From the NCBI GenBank assembly GCA_934141475.1, contig CAKPCG010000022.1, positions 1 to 28,071 of the forward strand: a DNA stretch of 28,071 nt, written 5' to 3'. The translations under genes and the position numbers were made by a program. This DNA comes from an uncultured Clostridia bacterium (lineage in GTDB: Bacteria; Bacillota; Clostridia; TANB77; CAG-508). Of this stretch, positions 10,356 through 19,274 are shown piece after piece (position 1 is the stretch's first letter; each line of letters begins with the position of its first letter). The notes under the pieces were generated by a model. That model was not told the origin of the DNA and did no database searches. It was given only the letters and a program-made list of their open reading frames with translations.

Positions 10356-11366
10356 TTATTTACGAGCTTTTTCATCTATTGAATCTAGTGTATCTAATGC
10401 TTTACCTGTTCCTAAAGCTACACATGATACTGTGTCTTGTGCTATCATAACATTTATTCCTGTTTTTTCTTGTAATAGTTTATCTAAACCATCTATTAAG
10501 CAACCTCCACCTGTCATATAAATTCCTTTGTCACTTATATCTGCTGCAAGTTCTGGCGGTGTCCTTTCTAGTACTGAATGCACTGCATCTACTATCATTA
10601 AAGCAGGTTCTTGTAAAGCCTCTAGCATTTCACTTGAGTGTATTGTTACAGTTGTTGGAAGTCCCATTGTTAAATCTCTTCCTCTTACATCCATTTCCAC
10701 ATCTTGTATTTTTGGATACACACATCCTACATTTACTTTTAGTTCTTCTGCTGTTCTTTCTCCAATTGCTAGATTATATTTTTTCTTTATATATTTTACA
10801 ACATATTCGTCAAATTTATCTCCAGCTATTTTTAAAGATGTGCTAACTACTGAACCTCCTAGTGATATTACTGCTATATCTGTTGTTCCTCCTCCAATAT
10901 CTACTACCATATTACCACATGGTTTTGATATATCTATTCCTGCTCCAATTGCTGCTGCTATTGGTTCTTCTATTAAATATACTTTTCTTGCTCCTGCATT
11001 TGTTGCTGCATCTATTACTGCCTTTTTTTCAACTTCAGTTACTCTTGATGGTATACATATCATTATTCTTGGAGCAAATAGCGTTTTTCCTCCAACTTTG
11101 TTTATAAAATATTTAAGCATTTTTTCTGTTACTGTGTAGTCTGATATTACACCTTCTCTTAATGGTCTTGTTGCAACTATATTTCCTGGTGTTCTACCTA
11201 ACATTCTTCTTGCTTCTTCTCCAACTGCTACTACCTCTCCAGTATTATTATCAACTGCAACTACCGATGGCTCGCGTAGTACTATTCCTTTTCCTTTTAT
11301 ATATGCTATTACTGTTGCTGTACCTAGGTCTATTCCTATGTCTTGTCCCCATCCGAATTTAAACAT
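10356..11366 (-). CDS. mreB: Rod-shape actin homologue MreB/Mbl
   Basis: MreB-type actin polymerises under the membrane and directs lateral wall synthesis. The protein has DIGIDLGTATV (phosphate 1), a RPLREGVISDY segment, CIPSRVTEVEKKAV, IEEPIAAAIGAG, DIGGGTTDIAV (phosphate 2) and TGGGCLIDGL (adenosine). The start is set at ATG 11366 because AAGGAGAAGGA lies directly upstream and homologues begin at MF..; an ATG 10 codons earlier has no such site. The result is 336 residues, normal for the family. Bacilli have three paralogues (MreB, Mbl, MreBH) and I cannot tell which one this is. spoIVB follows 73 bases downstream; mreC/mreD are not here. Confidence 0.93.
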   Translation of the reverse strand: MFKFGWGQDIGIDLGTATVIAYIKGKGIVLREPSVVAVDNNTGEVVAVGEEARRMLGRTPGNIVATRPLREGVISDYTVTEKMLKYFINKVGGKTLFAPRIMICIPSRVTEVEKKAVIDAATNAGARKVYLIEEPIAAAIGAGIDISKPCGNMVVDIGGGTTDIAVISLGGSVVSTSLKIAGDKFDEYVVKYIKKKYNLAIGERTAEELKVNVGCVYPKIQDVEMDVRGRDLTMGLPTTVTIHSSEMLEALQEPALMIVDAVHSVLERTPPELAADISDKGIYMTGGGCLIDGLDKLLQEKTGINVMIAQDTVSCVALGTGKALDTLDSIDEKARK

Positions 11367-11422
11367 TCTGCATCCTTCTCCTTTGATTATATTCATTACA
11401 TTATTATTACATTTTGTTTACA

Positions 11423-11451
11423 ATTATATTACACTTTTTTGTTTTTATCAA
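11423..11451 (-). promoter_or_regulatory. Sigma-A promoter of mreB
   Basis: On the minus strand TTGATA (11451-11446), 17 bases, then TATAAT (11428-11423), about 57 bases before the chosen mreB start. Confidence 0.75.
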
Positions 11452-11469
11452 TAGATTTTACAAAAAATA

Positions 11470-11494
11470 AGCACTAATTTTTATAATTAGTGCT
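11470..11494 (-). terminator. Intrinsic terminator after the cadherin-like gene
   Basis: A 10-bp perfect stem (AGCACTAATT with AATTAGTGCT) and a 5-base loop. On the minus strand it is followed by TATTTTTTG. It separates the 11502 gene from the mreB promoter. Confidence 0.8.
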
Positions 11495-11501
11495 ATAAAA
11501 T

Positions 11502-12806
11502 TTAAAAATGTTTTCCTTTTTTTCCAGATTTGGATGTTCTAAAATATTCTTCTGTCTCTTCTTTTTCTAGTTTTTCTTTACTACTTATATCTTTGTATGG
11601 TTTGAAATATGTTTCGTTATTAAAACCAATATTCATATCATCATCACTTAGTGTTTCCTTTTTACTTTTTTTATTTGATGCTTCCCAATTTTCTCTATTT
11701 ATTCTGCTAAAAAATTCTTCATCATCACTTAAGTTTATTTTATTTTGATCTTCTTCATCATATTCATATTTGTCTTCATCTTCTTCGTAGTTATTATTTC
11801 TTGATTTAAATATAACTATTAATACTATTGCCACAAAAGCTACTGCTAAACCAATTAAAATCATTCTTACTTTTTTAGCTTTTTGCTTTGCTAAATTTGC
11901 TGTAAGTGCTGCATTGTCTTCTGTTTCACTTGATTTATTAACTATAATTTGGTAAGTTAAATTTTTTTTAGTTTGTTCATTTGTACAAAGTATAGTTATT
12001 GTATTTTCACCATCTACTAAATTTTCATTTCCAGCTATATCTATTGTTACATTTGGATTTTCTGTTTTTGCTGTAATATCTAATTTTGTTTCATTTGATT
12101 TTACATTTACTTTATATTCATATATATTAGGTGAAAATGCTGGTTCTAGACTATAACCTTTTATTTCTATATTTTTTATATCTTCATTATCTTTTGCTTC
12201 TGTAGCTATTTCAGATGAACTTACATTTACTGTATTTTCATTTGTTGTATTTTCAGATGCAGTGCTTGCTGTTCTTGTTACATTTATTGTATATGTTTTT
12301 TGTGTTCCATCTTCTGCTGTAACTACTATACTTAAAGCATTTTTTCCTTCATTTAGCTGTTTTGTTTCGTTTCCTTTTATTGTTGCTTTTTTATCTTGTG
12401 CTGTTGCATAAATTGTTACTTTTTCTACATTATTTGGAACTGTAACATTGTATGTTGTTTGATTTGGTTTAAATCCTTTAAAATCATTTGGATTCATTCC
12501 TAAGTTACTTAAATTTGCATTATTTGATTTTTTTGCTGTTGCTCCATTAGTAGTAGTTTTTGTTTTATTTTTCTTTTGTGTTTGTGTGTTTTTTGTTGTG
12601 TTTTTAGTTTCTTCTTTTGTGGTTTCATTATTTGTTGCCGTTTCGTTTTTTGTTTCAGAATTTTTTGTTGTTTCGTTTTTTGAAATTACATTACTTATTT
12701 CTTTTTTTTCTTCTGTTTGATTTTCTGCATTTACTATATATTTAAAAAATCCTAACGATATACTTATTATAATAAAAATTATTATTAATCTTATATTTTT
12801 CTTCAT
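11502..12806 (-). CDS. Membrane-anchored protein with two cadherin-like beta-sandwich domains
   Basis: The start ATG 12806 has AGAAGG seven bases upstream. Residues 5-25 form a signal sequence. A Thr/Asn/Glu/Lys-rich low-complexity stretch follows (about 30-95), then two cadherin-like beta-sandwich domains: one at about 100-180 (GFKPNQTTYNVTVPNNV ... DGTQKTYTINVTR) and one at about 210-290 (LEPAFSPNIYEYKVNV ... NLTYQIIVNK). Residues about 310-333 are a transmembrane helix, followed by a charged, Asp/Glu/Lys-rich tail of about 100 residues, presumably cytosolic. It is probably a cell-wall-facing sensor or scaffold; no enzymatic motif is seen. It has its own terminator, so it is probably not co-transcribed with mreB, but the location next to mreB fits an envelope role. 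Confidence 0.75.
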   Translation of the reverse strand: MKKNIRLIIIFIIISISLGFFKYIVNAENQTEEKKEISNVISKNETTKNSETKNETATNNETTKEETKNTTKNTQTQKKNKTKTTTNGATAKKSNNANLSNLGMNPNDFKGFKPNQTTYNVTVPNNVEKVTIYATAQDKKATIKGNETKQLNEGKNALSIVVTAEDGTQKTYTINVTRTASTASENTTNENTVNVSSSEIATEAKDNEDIKNIEIKGYSLEPAFSPNIYEYKVNVKSNETKLDITAKTENPNVTIDIAGNENLVDGENTITILCTNEQTKKNLTYQIIVNKSSETEDNAALTANLAKQKAKKVRMILIGLAVAFVAIVLIVIFKSRNNNYEEDEDKYEYDEEDQNKINLSDDEEFFSRINRENWEASNKKSKKETLSDDDMNIGFNNETYFKPYKDISSKEKLEKEETEEYFRTSKSGKKGKHF

Positions 12807-12949
12807 TTTAGTACCTTTCTTCTAGCTTTTAGCTTTTCTTTAATTTTGCTTATAAGTATATCATTTTTTTATTTCATTAGTCAATAAATTTTTGTAATTT
12901 TTATTTTTTAGTATTTACTTTCTTTTTAACCCCTATATTTTCGCAATTT

Positions 12950-13228
12950 TTATTTACTGCCTCCATATATTTTTACAACTACTGTTTCTAAATCTATTTC
13001 TATTCCGTTTTCAATTTCTCTATATTCATATATTTCTGTTGTGTTTATTTTCCAGTCTACTCCTTCTCCTGCAATTTGTATAAAACCTGTTGTATCACAA
13101 TATTCAATACTTGCTTTTTCTATTTTAATACTTCCTACTATTCCTCTTTCTAACTCAAGCTCAAGGACTTTTTCTTTTTTTAAATTTTCTATTTTTTTTG
13201 TTAACTCATTTTCTTTAAATTTTGTCAT
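12950..13228 (-). CDS. Small protein of unknown function (92 aa)
   Basis: ATG 13228 follows AGAGGAT. The N-terminal third is a Lys/Glu-rich helix (ELTKKIENLKKEKVLELELE); the rest is predicted beta-rich (GSIKIEKASIEYCDTTGFI, VVVKIYGG). There is no signal peptide or membrane segment, so it is probably cytosolic. I do not recognise the family. It lies between recD2 and the cadherin-like gene, each gap being over 100 bases, so co-transcription is uncertain. The sequence is free of breaks and its codon use matches the neighbours, so it looks like a real gene. Confidence 0.65.
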   Translation of the reverse strand: MTKFKENELTKKIENLKKEKVLELELERGIVGSIKIEKASIEYCDTTGFIQIAGEGVDWKINTTEIYEYREIENGIEIDLETVVVKIYGGSK

Positions 13229-13466
13229 AGTAATATCCTCTCTTTCTTTTTTATTGTTTACTATTTTAAAAATTTATATTCATGATAACTTAATAAGTTC
13301 TTAGCTTCCTATCTTGAATAATTTTGGCTAATCATCACCTCTAATCGCGAATTTTTGGATTTTGATTTTCAAATTTTTTTGAATTAAAATATCTATTATA
13401 ATAGCATATTTTCTAAATAAAATCTAGCAAATATCGAAATTAATTTTACAATTTTTAGTTTATTTT
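13229..13466. other. AT-rich intergenic stretch, no gene identified
   Basis: The stretch holds a TATAAT-like element in a TATTATAATA palindrome near 13394-13403 and a possible 8-codon ORF behind GAGGTG on the minus strand near 13342. Neither is strong. I see no RNA gene or clear terminator for recD2. Confidence 0.4.
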
Positions 13467-15696
13467 TTACATATTATTTTTTTGTAATTTATATTGTAAT
13501 CCTGTATTTCTTTTTTTACTATCAACATTTTTTATCATAAAATTTATTGTATTTATATCGCTAATAATTATAAGAAGTTTTCTTGCTCTTGTTATTCCAG
13601 TATAGAGTAAATTTCTTGTAAGAAGCATTGGTGCAGCTCTTGGTATACACATTATTACAACATCAAATTCACTTCCGCTGAGCTTTATGTATTGTTATAC
13701 TATAGCTATGCTCTATTTGATCTAAGTCCGCAAATTGGTACCATGCAATTTTTTCATCATCGAATTTTATTTCTATATTTTTTTCTTTTTCATCAATATC
13801 TAAAATAGTCCCAAATTCTCCGTTAAATACTCCTGTTCCTGTTTCATTATGTAATCTTTTTTCCCAGTATATATCGTAATTATTTTTAACCTGCATTATT
13901 CTATCTCCAACTCTATAAATGGTATTAGATGTTGTTTTTTCTTTTTTCTTGTCACTATATGGATTTAAAACCTCTTGAAGAGATTTATTTAATTCTTTTG
14001 TTCCAAGAGTTCCTTTTTTTGTAGGTGTAAGTATTTGTATATTTTCAAAAAAATCGTAATTTCCGAATTTTTTTAATCTTCCTGTACATAATGATATTAC
14101 CTGTTCTAAAACTTTATTTTGATTTTTTTCACTTATAAAAAAGAAATCTTCTTTTGAGTCTTTTTCTACTTCGTCTTTTAGTATAAAGTAATTTCCCTCA
14201 TTTATTCTATGTGCATTTACAATAATTTTACTTTTAGCAGCTTGTCTAAAAATCTTGTCTAAATGAATTGTTGTAATTTTTCCTGATTCTATTATATCTT
14301 TTAGCACACTTCCTGGGCCTACTGAAGGTAATTGATCACTATCTCCTACTAATATTAGTTTTGTTCCTAAATATATAGACTGAAGCAAATAGTTCATTAA
14401 AAACATATCTACCATTGACATCTCATCTACAATTACTAAATCAGCATCTATTGGTGCTCCTTGGAAGTCTTGACTTTTTTTATATAATCCATCATCATTT
14501 ATTTTACCAATTTCAAGAACTCTATGTAGTGTTTTTGCTTCTTTTCCTGTCATTTCTGTCATTCTCTTTGCTGCTCTTCCAGTAGGTGCTGCAAGTACTA
14601 TTTTATTATTATATTTTTGATATATTTCTATAATTGCTTTTATAATTGTTGTTTTACCAGTTCCAGGACCTCCTGTTATTATTGTAATATTGTTGTCATT
14701 TACTGCTTTTACGGCTTCTTTTTGTTTTTCAGATAGTTCTATATTATTATATTTTTCTACGTTTTCCATTTCATTTTCTATTGATTTTACTTTTTTTGAA
14801 TTTGTATATTTTTCAAGTTTAGTTATTCTATTTGAAATTGCAACTTCTGTATTGTAAAAACTCTCTAAATACACCCATTCTGTTCCATCATCTCTTTGTT
14901 CTATTACAATCTCACCTTTTGCTTTTAAATTTATTATTCCTTGTTCTACTTCTTCTATATCTATGCCTAATAAATTTATTACATATTCCTCTAAATTTTG
15001 TAAGATTGCACACGAATGACCATTATAAGATATTTGAACCAGAGCATATTTTATTCCACTAGTTATTCTTTTTAAACTTTTACTTTCAATTCCTAAATTA
15101 AGTGCTATGTCATCTATTTGTTTAAAATTTACACCTCTTGCAAAATCTATTAAAATATATGGATTTTCTTTTATTGTTTCTATTGCCATTATTCCTAGTT
15201 TGTCAAAAATTCTCTTGGCATTTTCCATTCCAATATTAAACTGTTTTAAAAACTCTACTATTTGCCATACTCCAAAGCTTTCTATAAAGCTTTCTGAAAT
15301 TTCTTCCGCTTTTTCTTTGCTTATTCCCTTTATTTCATTAAGCCTTAAAGGTTCGTATTTTAAAACATCTATTGTTTCTTCTCCAAATTTTTTTATAATT
15401 TTTCTAGCAGTCGCAGGTCCTACTCCTTTTATTGTTCCATTTCCAAGGTATCTTTCTAAGGCGTCTAATGTTTTTGGTAGTAATTTTTCAAATGTATCTA
15501 CCTTAAATTGTTCACCATATTCTTTGTGTTCTACAATTTTCCCTACAACTTTTATTGTATCTCCCTCTGCTATAAATGGAAGATATCCTACAATTGTTTC
15601 TATTTTTTCTAGCTCTTCTGCATATATTTCTGCAATAGTATAGCTATTTATTTCATTTTGGTAAATTATTCCTAGCACTTCTCCTGTAAGTTCCAA
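13467..15696 (-). CDS. recD2: RecD2 family 5'-3' DNA helicase, requires one +1 frameshift
   Basis: RecD2 is an SF1B DNA helicase found outside RecBCD and implicated in DNA repair and fork stability. The start is TTG 15696, seven bases after AAAGGAAG; the following ELTGEVLGIIYQNE matches the family, whereas the 33 codons upstream in this frame overlap a response-regulator remnant. The N-terminal OB-like and helix-hairpin-helix region (GVGPATARKIIKKFG) spans about 1-190. Walker A GGPGTGKTT lies near residue 340 and Walker B VIVDEMSMV near 420. At codon 674 the zero frame is CAG CGG AAG TGA; skipping the C gives HKAQGSEFDVV and motif VI LLYTGITRARK, ending at 742 residues, a normal length. Without the shift motif VI is lost and the helicase would be dead. 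Confidence 0.92.
13675..13677 (-). other. Putative +1 frameshift site in recD2 (CAG CGG A)
   Basis: Zero frame stops two codons later. Skipping the C gives Gly-Ser-Glu-Phe inside the conserved IHKxQGSEF motif. Confidence 0.85.
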
Positions 15697-15710
15697 ATCT
15701 TTTCTTCCTT

Positions 15711-15921
15711 TCACTTTTCTTCTAATTCTATTTTGTAACCTAATCCTCTTACAGATTTTATTTTTACGTTTGTATTTAGTTTTAAATTTCCACATTCAAG
15801 TGTATTTATATCTTCTATATTTGATTTTCTCTTTAAAACAATTTTTATTCTAGCAATTAATTCTCTCATATGAAATGGCTTAGTTACATAGTCATCTGCA
15901 CCATGTTCTAAACCTTGTCTT
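15711..15921 (-). pseudogene. Remnant of an OmpR-type response regulator
   Basis: About 70 codons read GLEHGADDYVTKPFHMREL, the end of a receiver domain with the conserved Lys-Pro. A short linker follows, then SVRGLGYKIE, the very end of a winged-helix DNA-binding domain. The first two thirds of the receiver and nearly all of the DNA-binding domain are missing, so there are two deletions. In-frame stops lie just upstream of 15921. It ends with TGA 15711, inside the ribosome-binding site of recD2. It cannot work as a regulator. Confidence 0.8.
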
Positions 15922-15946
15922 TAATAATTTTTAAAATTCTTTTCGT

Positions 15947-15975
15947 ATTATAACATAAAATATACATTTTGTATC
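15947..15975 (-). promoter_or_regulatory. Possible extended -10 promoter reading toward the remnant and recD2
   Basis: TGTTATAAT on the minus strand (15955-15947) has the TGN extension, but the -35 region is poor. Confidence 0.35.
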
Positions 15976-16030
15976 TAAAATTTTTCCAAATAATATAAAA
16001 TTTGTATCGACTACCAATTCTACATATAAC

Positions 16031-16059
16031 TTGACTTTTGGGGAAATACATAATATACT
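16031..16059 (+). promoter_or_regulatory. Sigma-A promoter of the por/vor operon
   Basis: TTGACT (16031-16036), a 17-base spacer and TATACT (16054-16059). The first gene starts 34 bases later behind AAGGAGGG. Confidence 0.85.
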
Positions 16060-16092
16060 ACTTCTATAAAAAATTAAGGAGGGCACACAAAA

Positions 16093-16671
16093 ATGGATAA
16101 CCTAATAGAAATAAGATGGCATGGCCGTGGTGGACAAGGAACAAAAACTGCTTCTTTACTTTTAGCTGATGCCGCATTTAATACTGGAAAATATATTCAA
16201 GGATTTCCTGAATATGGACCAGAAAGAATGGGTGCACCTATTACTGCTTACAACCGTATTAGTGATAACCCAATCACAGTTCATAGCAATATCTATGAAC
16301 CTGACTATGTTGTAGTTGTAGATGATACTTTACTTGAAACTGTAGATGTTACAGCAGGATTAAAAAACACAGGAGCAATTGTAATTAATACTACAAAATC
16401 TCCAAATTATCTAAAATCTGCATTAAATGGATATGAAGGAAAAATTTATACAATAGATGCAAGAAAAGTTTCTCAAGAAGCTTTAGGTAGATATTTTCCA
16501 AACACACCTATGCTAGCAGCAATTGTAAAAGTTACAAACATAATGAATGAAGAAGATTTCTTAAAAGATATGGAAAGCTCATTTAAACATAAATTTGCTA
16601 AAAAACCTGAAGTAATAGATGGAAATATGAAAGCTTTAGAAATGGCTTTAAAAGAAGTTAAAGAAATATAA
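16093..16671 (+). CDS. porG: 2-oxoacid:ferredoxin oxidoreductase, gamma subunit
   Basis: This is the gamma subunit of the four-subunit enzyme that converts pyruvate or a related 2-oxoacid plus CoA to acyl-CoA, CO2 and reduced ferredoxin. The start ATG has a very strong AAGGAGGG nine bases upstream. The 192 residues open with IRWHGRGGQGTKTASLLLADAA, the typical glycine-rich gamma signature, and continue with GFPEYGPERMGAPITAYNRI, also diagnostic. The order gamma-delta-alpha-beta in one operon is the archaeal/clostridial layout. Whether the substrate is pyruvate (Por) or branched-chain oxoacids (Vor) cannot be told reliably from sequence alone. Confidence 0.93.
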   Translation: MDNLIEIRWHGRGGQGTKTASLLLADAAFNTGKYIQGFPEYGPERMGAPITAYNRISDNPITVHSNIYEPDYVVVVDDTLLETVDVTAGLKNTGAIVINTTKSPNYLKSALNGYEGKIYTIDARKVSQEALGRYFPNTPMLAAIVKVTNIMNEEDFLKDMESSFKHKFAKKPEVIDGNMKALEMALKEVKEI

Positions 16672-16739
16672 ATACTTAAGGTTATAGCCTATAAGTAAGG
16701 CCATAACTTAAACCACTAAGTAGAAGGGAGTTACAATAA

Positions 16740-17036
16740 ATGACAACTATAAATAAAACTACACCTATGGAAGATTTAACCATTGGTGGAAATATATATG
16801 AAGCTGGAAATTCAAAAGAATTTAAAACTGGCGATTGGAGAAGTATGAGACCTGTTTATATTGAAGAAAAATGTAAACAATGTGGACTATGCTTTCCTGT
16901 TTGTCCAGAAAATGCAATTCCAGTAAATAAAGATTTAAAAAGAGAAGAATTTGACTTTGATTTTTGTAAGGGATGTGGCGTATGTGCTCAAGTTTGCCCT
17001 TTCAAAGCAATCGAAATGAAGGAAGAAGGTGTTTAG
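16740..17036 (+). CDS. porD: 2-oxoacid:ferredoxin oxidoreductase, delta (ferredoxin-like) subunit
   Basis: This 98-residue ferredoxin-like subunit carries two [4Fe-4S] motifs, CKQCGLCFPVCPENA and CKGCGVCAQVCPFKA, at about residues 43-57 and 77-91. They relay electrons from the catalytic core to soluble ferredoxin. AGAAGGGAG lies upstream of the ATG. The gap to porG is 68 bases; the gap to porA is three bases, so the two are co-translated or closely coupled. Confidence 0.94.
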   Translation: MTTINKTTPMEDLTIGGNIYEAGNSKEFKTGDWRSMRPVYIEEKCKQCGLCFPVCPENAIPVNKDLKREEFDFDFCKGCGVCAQVCPFKAIEMKEEGV

Positions 17037-17039
17037 ATT

Positions 17040-18233
17040 ATGAGTATAAGAGAAAGATTAAGTGGTAATGAAGCCGCAAGTTTTGCTATGAAACAAATTA
17101 ATCCAGATGTTGTTGCAGCATTTCCTATCACCCCATCTACAGAAATTCCACAATATTTTTCTACATTTGTAGCAAATGGTACAGTTGATACAGAATTTGT
17201 TGCTGTTGAAAGTGAACACAGTGCAATGTCAGCTTGTATTGGTGCAGAAGCTGCCGGAGCTAGAGCAATGACAGCAACTTCTAGTAATGGTTTATCTTTT
17301 ATGTGGGAAATGATTTACATTGCCTCTAGTTTAAGACTTCCAATTGTTATGAACTTAGTAAATAGAGCTGTTTCTGGTCCACTAAATATACATAATGACC
17401 ATTCAGATGCAATGGGAGTACGTGATAGTGGTTGGATTATGTTATTTTCTGAAAACAACCAAGAAGCATATGATAATTTACTTATGGCTCATAGAATTGC
17501 AGAACATGAAGATGTTTTACTTCCTTTAATGGTTTGCCAAGATGGATTTATTACATCACATTCTATAGAAAACATAAACCTAGAAAATGATGAAGAAGTT
17601 AAAAAATTTGTTGGAACATATAATCCAAAACATTATTTATTAAACGAAAAAGAACCTATGGCAATAGGACCACTTGATTTACAAGCATTTTTATTTGAAC
17701 ACAAAGCTCAACAATCTATCGCTATGAGAAAAGCTAAAGACGTTATTTTAGATGTTGCAAAAGATTTTGAAAAATGGACTGGTAGACATTATGATTTATT
17801 TGAAAGTTATAAATTAGATGATGCAGATTTAGTAATTGTATGTATGAATTCAACAGCAGGAACAACTAAATTTGTTGTAGATAATTTAAGAAAACAAGGT
17901 ATTAAAGCAGGTCTATTGAAAATAAGAGTTTATAGACCATTCCCTGCTAAAGAAATTGCAGAGGCTTTAAAAAATGCAAAAGCAGTTGCAATTTTAGATA
18001 AATCTGACTCACTAAACGCTGCTGGTGGAGCTCTATTTTCTGATGTTACATCTGCAATGTATGTAAATAAAATAAATGTACCAGCTGTAAATTATGTTTA
18101 TGGTATAGGTGGTAGAGATGTACCTGCAAAAGATATAGAATCAGTATACTCTGATTTAGCAAAAATTGCAGAAACTGGTGACTTAGGAAATCCTTATAGA
18201 TTTTTAGGACTAAGAACAAAGGAGGGAAAATAA
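17040..18233 (+). CDS. porA: 2-oxoacid:ferredoxin oxidoreductase, alpha subunit
   Basis: The 397-residue alpha subunit contains the pyrimidine-binding and transketolase C-terminal domains. Family features include FPITPSTEIPQYF, EFVAVESEHSAMSACIGAEAAGARAMTATSSNG with the glutamate that activates thiamine diphosphate, and NRAVSGPLNIHNDHSDAM. The C-terminal part holds LKIRVYRPFP and VAILDKSDS. There is one out-of-frame CGG and no in-frame one. It ends one base before porB. Confidence 0.94.
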   Translation: MSIRERLSGNEAASFAMKQINPDVVAAFPITPSTEIPQYFSTFVANGTVDTEFVAVESEHSAMSACIGAEAAGARAMTATSSNGLSFMWEMIYIASSLRLPIVMNLVNRAVSGPLNIHNDHSDAMGVRDSGWIMLFSENNQEAYDNLLMAHRIAEHEDVLLPLMVCQDGFITSHSIENINLENDEEVKKFVGTYNPKHYLLNEKEPMAIGPLDLQAFLFEHKAQQSIAMRKAKDVILDVAKDFEKWTGRHYDLFESYKLDDADLVIVCMNSTAGTTKFVVDNLRKQGIKAGLLKIRVYRPFPAKEIAEALKNAKAVAILDKSDSLNAAGGALFSDVTSAMYVNKINVPAVNYVYGIGGRDVPAKDIESVYSDLAKIAETGDLGNPYRFLGLRTKEGK

Positions 18234-18234
18234 A

Positions 18235-19185
18235 ATGGCATATAATTTAAAAGAAATAGTTGCAAATAAACCTTCAAGATTTAGTGAAGGTCATAGAATG
18301 TGTGCTGGATGTGGAGCTCCTGTTGTTGCAAGACATATTTTAAGAGCTTTAAAAGAAGAAGATCATGCTGTAATTTCATGTGCTACAGGATGTATGGAAG
18401 TTTCTACATTTACATATCCATATACATCTTGGACAGATTCATTTATTCACACAGCATTTGAAAATGCTACCTCTACCCTATCTGGTGTTGAAGCTGCATA
18501 CAAATCTTTGAAAAAACAAGGAAAAATTTCTAAAGACAATCATACAAAATTTATCACATTTGGTGGAGATGGCGGAACTTATGATATAGGTTTACAATCT
18601 TTGTCTGGTGCAATGGAAAGAGGCCATGATTTAACATATGTATGTTATGATAATGGTGCTTACATGAATACTGGTATTCAACGTTCTTCTGCCACACCAA
18701 AATTTGCAGATACAACAACAACTCCAGTTGGTAAAGTAAGTGCAGGAAAAATGCAATCAAGAAAAGATTTAACAGGAATTTTAGTAGAACATCATATTCC
18801 ATATGTTGCACAATCTATTGCTTTTATGGACTTTAGAGATTTATATGAAAAAGCTGAAAAAGCAATTTATACAGAAGGTCCTACATTTTTAAACGTATTT
18901 TCTCCATGTCCTCGTGGATGGGGATATAACACTCCAGACCTTATGGAAATAAATAAACTTGCTGTTCAAACATGCTATTGGCCTTTATATGAGGTTGTAG
19001 ACGGAAAATACAAAATAACATATAAACCAGCAAAAAAACTACCAATTGAAAATTTCTTAAAACCTCAAAAAAGATTTAGACATATGTTTAAACCTGGAAA
19101 TGAATGGATGATAGAAGAATTCCAAAAAGAAGTAGATAGACGTTGGCAAGAACTTTTAGATTTGGAAGAAATGACAAATAAATAA
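18235..19185 (+). CDS. porB: 2-oxoacid:ferredoxin oxidoreductase, beta subunit
   Basis: The 316-residue beta subunit binds thiamine diphosphate and the proximal [4Fe-4S] cluster. It shows MCAGCGAP near residue 22 and SCATGCMEV, which together supply cluster cysteines, then GDGGTYDIGLQSLSGAMERG and DNGAYMNTGIQRSSATP, the Mg-ThDP motif. NVFSPCPRGWGY adds a further conserved Cys. A strong AAGGAGGG precedes the ATG. It is the last gene of the operon, followed by a terminator. Confidence 0.94.
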   Translation: MAYNLKEIVANKPSRFSEGHRMCAGCGAPVVARHILRALKEEDHAVISCATGCMEVSTFTYPYTSWTDSFIHTAFENATSTLSGVEAAYKSLKKQGKISKDNHTKFITFGGDGGTYDIGLQSLSGAMERGHDLTYVCYDNGAYMNTGIQRSSATPKFADTTTTPVGKVSAGKMQSRKDLTGILVEHHIPYVAQSIAFMDFRDLYEKAEKAIYTEGPTFLNVFSPCPRGWGYNTPDLMEINKLAVQTCYWPLYEVVDGKYKITYKPAKKLPIENFLKPQKRFRHMFKPGNEWMIEEFQKEVDRRWQELLDLEEMTNK

Positions 19186-19191
19186 TAAAGC

Positions 19192-19229
19192 AAAACGAGA
19201 AACTATAAAAAAATATAGTTTCTCGTTTT
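19192..19229 (+). terminator. Intrinsic terminator of the por/vor operon
   Basis: A 16-bp perfect stem (19192-19207 with 19214-19229), a 6-A loop and a T-run. It is A/T-rich in both directions and may also serve the converging 525-aa gene. Confidence 0.9.
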
Positions 19230-19274
19230 TTAGGCAAGGCAACTGCCGCCTTTTGTTTAGGTAGAAATTAATTT

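Noticed and set aside
13320..13350. 8-codon ORF behind GAGGTG in the recD2/92-aa gap
   Set aside because: The ribosome-binding site abuts the ATG and no promoter with a good -35 is seen.
13467..13652. A separate 61-aa gene downstream of recD2
   Set aside because: It is the C-terminus of RecD2 including motif VI (YTGITRARK).
7625..15795. Frame breaks as ordinary pseudogene decay
   Set aside because: All seven breaks are the same event (C before GGN, in phase). The genes are otherwise free of stops and keep catalytic motifs, and no deletion or other indel type is seen in them. A technical indel bias at this motif cannot be ruled out without reads.
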